A DNA stretch of 11,430 bases from Bacteroidota bacterium. Lineage in GTDB: Bacteria; Bacteroidota; Bacteroidia; Bacteroidales; Paludibacteraceae. Position 1 is the first letter of the stretch. Every line of letters begins with the position of its first letter. Made by a program: the position numbers and the translations under genes. The DNA lies in contig JAKLIM010000091.1 of assembly GCA_022709605.1 (NCBI GenBank), forward strand, positions 1-11,430. Reading direction: 5' to 3'. Of the stretch, positions 5,887 through 11,430 are shown in pieces. The notes under the pieces are model-generated. The model worked only from the letters and a program-made list of their open reading frames with translations. It made no database searches and was not told the DNA's origin.

Positions 5887-8784
5887 TCAGAAATTCTGCA
5901 AAAACTCTGTCAAATTGATATCGCGTTCGAGCATGAGTTTTTTACGCAATCGGTACCGGCTCATTTCAACACTCCGAAACGACATATTAAGCAATGGTGC
6001 AATGTCTTTTGAACTTAAATCCATTTTCAGGTAAGCGCATAATTTTTTATCGCTCACGGTCAGAATAGGAAACTGTTCGCCCAATCTTTTCAGGTAGTTT
6101 TCATACACCAGGTCGAAGTTTTCCTGAAATTTTTTCCAGTTATTGTCGTGTTCAATATTTCTTTTTATTTCGTCCTGCATTTTCTGTATTCGCTTCACAA
6201 TCGTATTTGGATCCGTTTTATCCGAAATATTTTCCCCGATTTTATCGAGCTTATTGTTTATTTCGAATAAAATTTCATTTTTACGGATCAGGTTCATAGT
6301 CGAACTCGCCAAATCTTGCGATTTATGTCGGAGTTCGTATTGCAGTTTCTGATTTTTAAGCGCAACAATTTCATTTTCTTTTTCCTTAGCATCAGCTTTA
6401 TACACTTTTTCCTTTTCCTTCATTTCCAGTTCTTTTTTCGCCTCCATTTCACGGGCTCCCTGTTCCGACCTAAACTGAATGTACCTGACGAAAAAGTATA
6501 ATGCAATGGCAAAAATTAAAATATAGATAATTATAGCTGTTGTACTTTGATACCACGGTGGTAAAATTACAAAACGGAAACTTGTTTCAATAGTTTGCGC
6601 ATTATACAGATTCTTGGCTCTAACTCTAAAAATATACGAACCACTGGGAAGTTTTGTAAACTCCTTCATGTTTGTAGTTGAAAAATCTGACCATTCAGTA
6701 TTGAAGTTTTCGAGTATAAAGCTGTATAATATCGAATTTTCGTTGCGGTATTCGGTACCAACATATTCGAAACGTATTGAATTGTGGTGCGAATCGAACT
6801 CAGGAATATTGGTGGTATCCTGATCATCAATAGCTGCATTTGTGAAATTTTCTTTTGCATTTGTAAAGCTTACATTTCGGATTGAAAGTTTAAATGAATC
6901 AGCTTTGCGATTCAGTTTTGAAGTTTTAATTACCGAAAAACCATCTTCAGTTGCTATAATATTATTGGTATCGTTCAAAAAACTTATGTGTTCAAATCCG
7001 GGAATCAATTTGTCTTTTAACGAGAAAAACGAAGCAGAATCCATTTGGTTCTTTCCGGCACTACGGTTATAAGCAACTTTAATTTGGGAACCTGACAAGC
7101 ACCAAATATCATTAGAGTTTGAAAAATGCACTTTCATCGAATGGCGTGGATTTCCAAAAAGACTTTCCAACAAAACTGATTTTTCAATTCGATTGGTTTT
7201 GACATTGTAATGATAGAAACCACCTTCGGTTGAAAATCCTACCTGATTGTTGTGTTTAAATATTGTGTTGTTTTGCGTTGTTGGAAAACCTTTTTGTGTG
7301 CCATAAAAATATGTTTTAATTACACTGTCCATTTTTTCGTTCAATGTAAGTCTGAAAACGCCTTTCATCCAATGACTAAACCAAATTTTACCTTCCGAAT
7401 CCTCTTCAAACATCCCGCCGGATTCGTTAAAACCTTTTATGAAATTTGAGAATTGCCACTTTTCATTTATTTTTTTTACAATAAAAAATCCCAGGTAGGA
7501 TGCTCCAATTATACAGCCGGGTTTTGTTTTCAGTGCTTTAAATCCCCATGTTCCGGGAAGTCCGCTAATTTGTTCTACTTGATTGTTGTTGATTATAAAT
7601 GCACCATGATCGCTTCCGCAAAACAAAGTTCCGTCAATTTCCGTCAAACTCCAGACTTGCCCCTGCACTTTATCGATCAACTGTATATTCGAAGGATTTG
7701 CTGTGTTTAGTAGTGGGTAAGAACTTATGTATAATCCCTGATTGGTGCCCAAATAGAGTAAATTATCGCGTACAATAGAAGTATAACCGGCACCATAAAG
7801 ATTCGAATTTCCAAAAAGATCATAAATGGGTGAGTTAATCATCACGTAATCAATACCTTTATCAAGCCCAAGCCACAAGTTATCGAGCCGGTCGAATGAA
7901 ATACTAAGAATTGTGTTATTCTGCAATCCTGTTAAGGTGTTGGCAAAAATTAATGTGTTATCATTCAGATTTTTCACTACAATGCCGTTTCTAACCGTCC
8001 CAATGGCAAGTTGATTGTTTTTAATTGTGGCACAAAACACCTGATTGCGTTTTATAAAATCATCTATATCTGTTTTAAATTCTTCAATTTTTTCACCGTT
8101 GAAAACGAAGATTCCGTTGAAATCTGTAATAAATAAAATTTGGTTGTTTTTAAAGGGTAAAATAGCACATACTTTTTTGTTTTTCAGAATTTCAGCGTTA
8201 GGGAAAGGCAAAAACATATCACCATTCAGTAGAGCAACTCCTGTTTTTAAGCTTGAGATTATATATGAATTATGCACTACAGCGGAACAACTTATTTTTT
8301 CGTTGAACCTGAAATGTTTTACCTGATTGTCATTGAACCTGAACACATCATTGTCCGCTTGAAAAAAAACTGAATTTTCCTTTGTATGAATTTTCCATAT
8401 TTCTGTAAAATTCTTTTCAGAAGCTTTTAACTTTTCACTCATCGATGTAAAATTAAGTTCCCCCATTTTATTTCTGGTATAATATCCGAATTCATTAAAG
8501 GCACCCGCATAAATGCGTTCGCTTTTTGAGTCGTAACAAATTGAGCGCACATTCGTGTAGTTTCTTATCGGATATTTTGACCAACGAAAACCATCGTATT
8601 CAAGTAATCCGCTGTTATTTGCAAAATACATCCAATCATTTTTGCATTGAACGATATCCCAGTTTTGCACTCCGGCATTTGATTCCTTTTTTGAAAAATT
8701 TCGAACAACCGGATGCATTGCATTAACTGAAAATTGAAAAATAATTTCGGTAACGAGCATCAAATAAATTATAGTTCTTTTCAT
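5887..8784 (-). CDS. Membrane-anchored sensor-regulator: two-component-type propeller, Y_Y_Y domain, TM helix, coiled coil, C-terminal HTH
   Basis: The 965-residue protein senses a ligand outside the cytoplasm and probably controls transcription directly. A signal-like helix (about 4-21) is followed by beta-propeller repeats from about 38 to 625, with typical phrases such as NWDIVQCKNDWMYFANNSGL, YAGAFNEFGYY and DNLWLGLDKGIDYV. A Y_Y_Y (triple-tyrosine) domain spans about 665-741 and ends FRFVILPPWYQS. One transmembrane helix lies at about 748-767. A charged coiled coil occupies about 775-880 (MEAKKELEMKEKEKVY). A LuxR/GerE-like helix-turn-helix fills about 905-960 (LTVSDKKLCAYLKMDLSSKD, then MSFRSVEMSRYRLRKKL as the recognition region). 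No histidine-kinase catalytic boxes, receiver or AraC domain are present, so this is a one-component relative of the hybrid two-component systems of Bacteroidota. It is divergent from the GH3 glucosidase and is its likely regulator; the ligand is probably a glycan fragment. Confidence 0.9.
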   Translation of the reverse strand: MKRTIIYLMLVTEIIFQFSVNAMHPVVRNFSKKESNAGVQNWDIVQCKNDWMYFANNSGLLEYDGFRWSKYPIRNYTNVRSICYDSKSERIYAGAFNEFGYYTRNKMGELNFTSMSEKLKASEKNFTEIWKIHTKENSVFFQADNDVFRFNDNQVKHFRFNEKISCSAVVHNSYIISSLKTGVALLNGDMFLPFPNAEILKNKKVCAILPFKNNQILFITDFNGIFVFNGEKIEEFKTDIDDFIKRNQVFCATIKNNQLAIGTVRNGIVVKNLNDNTLIFANTLTGLQNNTILSISFDRLDNLWLGLDKGIDYVMINSPIYDLFGNSNLYGAGYTSIVRDNLLYLGTNQGLYISSYPLLNTANPSNIQLIDKVQGQVWSLTEIDGTLFCGSDHGAFIINNNQVEQISGLPGTWGFKALKTKPGCIIGASYLGFFIVKKINEKWQFSNFIKGFNESGGMFEEDSEGKIWFSHWMKGVFRLTLNEKMDSVIKTYFYGTQKGFPTTQNNTIFKHNNQVGFSTEGGFYHYNVKTNRIEKSVLLESLFGNPRHSMKVHFSNSNDIWCLSGSQIKVAYNRSAGKNQMDSASFFSLKDKLIPGFEHISFLNDTNNIIATEDGFSVIKTSKLNRKADSFKLSIRNVSFTNAKENFTNAAIDDQDTTNIPEFDSHHNSIRFEYVGTEYRNENSILYSFILENFNTEWSDFSTTNMKEFTKLPSGSYIFRVRAKNLYNAQTIETSFRFVILPPWYQSTTAIIIYILIFAIALYFFVRYIQFRSEQGAREMEAKKELEMKEKEKVYKADAKEKENEIVALKNQKLQYELRHKSQDLASSTMNLIRKNEILFEINNKLDKIGENISDKTDPNTIVKRIQKMQDEIKRNIEHDNNWKKFQENFDLVYENYLKRLGEQFPILTVSDKKLCAYLKMDLSSKDIAPLLNMSFRSVEMSRYRLRKKLMLERDINLTEFLQNF

Positions 8785-8902
8785 TATTTGAAATTTGATT
8801 ATTAAATAAGAATCCTTTAAATTTTATATTGATGAAATTAGAAATTTATGATGAAAAACACATCAATTTTAATATTTTTATTTGGTAGGAAGTAGTGTTG
8901 AA

Positions 8903-8920
8903 ATATGTTTTACAACATAT
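8903..8920. repeat. Inverted repeat, 7-bp arms with 4-bp spacer
   Basis: ATATGTT (8903-8909) and AACATAT (8914-8920) are perfect reverse complements around TTAC. The right part contains ACAACAT (8912-8918), the complement of the ATGTTGT word repeated 50 bp further on. The size suits a dimeric regulator's operator. As an RNA hairpin it would be weak and has no T-tract, so it is not a good terminator. Confidence 0.45.
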
Positions 8921-8960
8921 ATTAAATTATATAATAGATATACACGAATATAACTGTATA

Positions 8961-8981
8961 AATGTTGTGGTAATGTTGTAG
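8961..8981 (+). repeat. Direct repeat AATGTTGTrG, 11-bp period
   Basis: AATGTTGTGG (8961-8970) and AATGTTGTAG (8972-8981) match at 9 of 10 bases and start 11 bp apart, about one helical turn, so two protein subunits could bind the same face of the DNA. The repeat lies about 65 bp upstream of the -7 box of the GH3 gene, a position that suits an activator. Binding by the divergent regulator is inferred. Confidence 0.45.
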
Positions 8982-9028
8982 TACAATTTATAAGTTGTTG
9001 ATTTTATGTGTGGTGAAAAATTATTACA

Positions 9029-9042
9029 TACAATGTACAATG
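9029..9042 (+). repeat. Tandem 7-mer TACAATG x2 beside the promoter
   Basis: Two head-to-tail copies of TACAATG (9029-9035 and 9036-9042) end 2 bp before the -7 box TAAATTTG. They occupy the spacer between expected -33 and -7 elements, where a bound protein would affect polymerase directly. A related TACAATT occurs at 8982-8988. It may also be a chance slippage duplication. Confidence 0.35.
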
Positions 9043-9044
9043 AC

Positions 9045-9052
9045 TAAATTTG
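9045..9052 (+). promoter_or_regulatory. Candidate -7 box of the GH3 gene/operon
   Basis: TAAATTTG followed by C is an exact match to the TAnnTTTG consensus. It would give a leader of about 60 nt before the ATG at 9123. A good -33 TTG is missing at normal spacing, which fits a promoter dependent on an activator. Confidence 0.5.
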
Positions 9053-9122
9053 CATTATCCAATAATTAAAAAACATCTCATTTAACAATTCACATAAAAG
9101 TATTTTTAAAATTCTATTGACA

Positions 9123-11345
9123 ATGACAAAAAAAACAGTTTTTATTTTGATGCTTACTACCTTATTATTTGCTTGTCAAAAAGGCAAAGATTCGACTGAA
9201 ATCAAGATTGACAAATTGATTTCAGAAATGACTTTGGATGAGAAAATCGGGCAAATGAATCAGCTTACCGGAATGGGTTTGTCAGACGACATGAAGGAAC
9301 AGTTAAAAAACGGTCGTGTAGGCTCGATACTGAATGAGGTTGATGTAAATATAATTAATGAACTTCAACGAATTGCGGTTGAAGAATCGCGTTTGCACAT
9401 TCCCCTTATTTTCGGACGGGACGTGATTCACGGATACAAAACTATTTTCCCAATTCCGCTCGGTCAGGCTGCAAGTTGGGATCCGAAAATTGCCGAAACC
9501 GGGGCCAGAATAGCTGCCGAAGAAGCTACTTCAGTAGGAATACGCTGGACATTTGCACCTATGGTTGATGTAAGTCGCGATCCACGCTGGGGACGCATTG
9601 CAGAATCGTGTGGCGAAGATCCATACCTTACTTCAGTATTTGGAGCAGCCATGGTGAAAGGTTTTCAGGGTGATAAACTATCCGATTCAAACTCCATGGC
9701 AGCTTGTGCAAAACACTTTGCAGGCTATGGAGCTGCTGAAGCAGGTAAAGATTATAATACAACATGGATACCGGATGTTCAACTCAGAGATGTGTATTTA
9801 CCGTCGTTCAAAGCGGCTGTAGATGCAGGAGCTGCCACGTTTATGTGCTCATTTAACGATATAAACGGAGTACCATCATCTGGAAACAAATACCTGAACC
9901 GGGATATTTTACGCGACGAATGGAAATTTGATGGTATGTTGGTGAGCGATTGGGGTTCAATTGATCAAATGATATCACACGGTGTAAGTGCCAATTTAAA
10001 AAATGCTGCTGCTAAAGCTATTGAAGCGGGTGTAGATATGGATATGATGGCTCTTGCTTATATAACTCATTTAAAAAAGCTTGTAGAAGAAGGAGTAATT
10101 TCTGAAAAAATAATTGATGAGTCGGTTCGCAATATTTTACGCGTCAAATTCAGACTGGGACTTTTCGAAAACCCCAACGTAAAACCCGATTCCAACGCAT
10201 TTTATAAGCCCGAAGCAATAGCAGCTGCAAAATATGCCGCCGAAGAAAGTGCAGTGTTGTTAAAAAACAACAACCTGCTTCCACTCGGCAGTTCATTCAA
10301 AACAGTTGCCGTAGTAGGTCCGTTGGCCGATGCTGCTTTGGAACAATTTGGAACCTGGAGTTTTGATGCTGAACCGGCTCATGCAGTTACTCCATTGAAA
10401 GCAATTACTGATATGTACGGAAAACAATATAAAATTATAGGAGAACCCGGACTTGTTTTTAGTCGTGATAGCAATGCGACTGGAATAACCAAAGCTGTAG
10501 CAGCAGCCAAAAAAGCGGATGTGGTGTTGGTTTTTGCGGGAGAAGAAGCGATACTTTCGGGAGAAGCACATTGTCGGGCGGATATCAGTCTACCCGGTTT
10601 GCAAAATCAGCTGATTAGTGAATTGAAAAAAACAGGAAAACCTATCGTATTAGTTATCATGGCTGGTCGTCCGTTAACGATCGAAAAGCAAATCAATGAA
10701 TCGAATGCTGTTTTGTACGCTTTTCATGGTGGAACGATGGCAGGACCTGCTTTGGCCGATTTGATTTTCGGAAAAGTGATTCCTTCGGGAAAACTTCCGG
10801 TTACCATACCGCGTATGGTGGGGCAAATACCTGTATATTACGCACATAAAATGACCGGTCGTCCGGGGACAAATTTTGTTACCATCGACAAAATTCCTAT
10901 TGGAGTTTTCCAGACTTCGCTCGGCAATACAAGCTTTCATTTGGATGCCGGTGATAAACCCTTGTATCCATTTGGATACGGACTATCTTATTCAACATTT
11001 GAATATTCAAAAGTTAAATTGTCGGCAAAAACAATGGAAAAAAATGGGAAAATTACAGCTGAATGCACTGTAAAAAATACCGGAAAATTCGATGCAAAAG
11101 AAGTAGTCCAACTTTATGTTCGGGATCCGGTTGCTTCGTTAGCACGACCTGTTAGGGAACTGAAAGGTTTTGAAAAGATATTACTCAAGGCCGGAGAAAG
11201 TAAAACAATAAAATTTGAGATTGATGCTACACAATTAGGTTTCTGGCACGAAGACAAAACATATTATGCAGAACCGGGCGAATTTCAGGTTTGGATTTCG
11301 AAAGACAGTCAGAGTGGGGAAGCGGTTTCGTTTAAATTAAAATAA
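9123..11345 (+). CDS. GH3 beta-glucosidase, lipoprotein (BglX-like)
   Basis: Glycoside hydrolase family 3 enzymes of this type release terminal beta-glucose from oligosaccharides by a retaining mechanism. From the ATG at 9123 the protein has 740 residues. An upstream in-frame TTG at 9117 would add two residues but ATG is the more likely start. The N-terminus is a lipoprotein signal, with lipobox LLFAC and lipid-bearing C18. Residues about 30-350 form the catalytic barrel, including FGRDVIHGYKTIFP, DPRWGRIAESCGEDPYL, the substrate-binding AKHFAGYG (K197, H198), and nucleophile D276 in GMLVSDWGS. The second alpha/beta domain (about 370-570) carries SGEAHCRADISLPG, where E481 aligns with the probable acid/base region of BglX. 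A fibronectin-III-like domain (about 625-735, VVQLYVRDPVASLARPVREL) ends it. It lies first after the divergent regulator and is probably anchored in the periplasm or on the cell surface. Confidence 0.95.
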   Translation: MTKKTVFILMLTTLLFACQKGKDSTEIKIDKLISEMTLDEKIGQMNQLTGMGLSDDMKEQLKNGRVGSILNEVDVNIINELQRIAVEESRLHIPLIFGRDVIHGYKTIFPIPLGQAASWDPKIAETGARIAAEEATSVGIRWTFAPMVDVSRDPRWGRIAESCGEDPYLTSVFGAAMVKGFQGDKLSDSNSMAACAKHFAGYGAAEAGKDYNTTWIPDVQLRDVYLPSFKAAVDAGAATFMCSFNDINGVPSSGNKYLNRDILRDEWKFDGMLVSDWGSIDQMISHGVSANLKNAAAKAIEAGVDMDMMALAYITHLKKLVEEGVISEKIIDESVRNILRVKFRLGLFENPNVKPDSNAFYKPEAIAAAKYAAEESAVLLKNNNLLPLGSSFKTVAVVGPLADAALEQFGTWSFDAEPAHAVTPLKAITDMYGKQYKIIGEPGLVFSRDSNATGITKAVAAAKKADVVLVFAGEEAILSGEAHCRADISLPGLQNQLISELKKTGKPIVLVIMAGRPLTIEKQINESNAVLYAFHGGTMAGPALADLIFGKVIPSGKLPVTIPRMVGQIPVYYAHKMTGRPGTNFVTIDKIPIGVFQTSLGNTSFHLDAGDKPLYPFGYGLSYSTFEYSKVKLSAKTMEKNGKITAECTVKNTGKFDAKEVVQLYVRDPVASLARPVRELKGFEKILLKAGESKTIKFEIDATQLGFWHEDKTYYAEPGEFQVWISKDSQSGEAVSFKLK

Positions 11346-11378
11346 TATCAGAATTACATAAATAAATTCAAAATCATT

Positions 11379-11430
11379 ATGAAAAAATCTTATTTACTAT
11401 TGGCTTTTGTGACCATTTCAATATTTTCTT
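11379..11430 (+). CDS. Start of a secreted protein gene, cut by window edge
   Basis: An ATG 33 bp after the GH3 stop opens a frame that stays open for 17 codons to the edge: MKKSYLLLAFVTISIFS. A two-lysine N-terminus followed by a hydrophobic run is a typical signal peptide. The short gap and same strand suggest it is co-transcribed with the GH3 gene. A further hydrolase, a SusC/SusD-type protein or another envelope protein would all fit; nothing visible separates them. Confidence 0.65.
   Translation, partial: MKKSYLLLAFVTISIFS

Larger units (their letters stand above)
8785..9122. promoter_or_regulatory. Intergenic control region between regulator and GH3 gene
   Basis: This 338-bp AT-rich stretch holds no credible gene. 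It must contain the start signals of both divergent genes. From left to right it contains an inverted repeat (8903-8920), direct repeats of AATGTTGT (8961-8981), a near copy AAGTTGT (8992-8998), a tandem TACAATG (9029-9042) and a -7 box (9045-9052), all described separately. I find no exact TAnnTTTG match for the regulator's own promoter; TAAAATTG on the minus strand (8871-8864) is one mismatch away. No riboswitch or terminator hairpin is apparent. Confidence 0.6.

Noticed and set aside
6842..7072. Plus-strand ORFs opposite the large regulator (also 7453-7710 and 8045-8326)
   Set aside because: All are antisense to a continuous 965-codon frame with recognisable domains; none has a promoter box, a family motif or a plausible context.
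10293..10571. Minus-strand ORFs opposite the GH3 gene (also 10674-10940)
   Set aside because: They mirror the coding frame of a conserved enzyme and show low-complexity, shadow-like composition.
1..11430. CRISPR arrays, insertion sequences or toxin-antitoxin pairs
   Set aside because: I saw no regularly spaced repeats, no transposase or integrase motifs and no paired small ORFs; the ORF6N gene alone is not evidence of a mobile element.

Overview
The window looks like chromosomal DNA of a member of the Bacteroidota (Bacteroidetes). The evidence is AT-rich DNA, absent Shine-Dalgarno sequences, promoter boxes of the TAnnTTTG type, a tRNA without an encoded CCA, and several protein families typical of the phylum: the viroplasmin-type RNase HI, the ORF6N protein, and the large propeller/Y_Y_Y/HTH membrane regulator. 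No genus can be assigned from sequence reading alone.

Left part (1-1675): a truncated HD-domain phosphohydrolase on the minus strand is divergent from tag (3-methyladenine DNA glycosylase I). tag converges, with 3 bases between stop codons, on an RNase HI gene with an N-terminal viroplasmin-like domain. These are housekeeping genes of nucleic-acid maintenance.

Middle part (1713-4886, minus strand): three tightly packed genes run GT39-type membrane glycosyltransferase -> GtrA-family small membrane protein -> secreted, probably outer-membrane protein of unknown family. The first two overlap by 8 bp and the third follows after 32 bp, so they read as one transcription unit. RNase HI follows after another 37 bp and may be carried on the same transcript. 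The pairing of a polyprenyl-phosphate-sugar-dependent transferase with a GtrA protein suggests sugar addition to an envelope molecule on the periplasmic side.

Centre (5094-5786): a tRNA-Arg(CCT) gene with its own -7 box, facing an ORF6N-domain gene of phage-related ancestry.

Right part (5887-11430): a 965-residue membrane-anchored regulator (minus strand) is divergent from a GH3 beta-glucosidase lipoprotein (plus strand). A further plus-strand gene, cut by the window edge just after its signal peptide, starts 33 bp beyond it. A 338-bp intergenic region separates regulator and glucosidase and holds a promoter box, an inverted repeat, and repeated ATGTTGT and TACAATG words that could be operator sites. 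This resembles the edge of a polysaccharide-utilisation locus in which the sensor detects a glycan product and switches on the divergent glycosidase genes. I see no CRISPR array, insertion sequence or clearly new system. The least explained items are the outer-membrane protein in the GT39/GtrA operon and the repeat-rich intergenic region.
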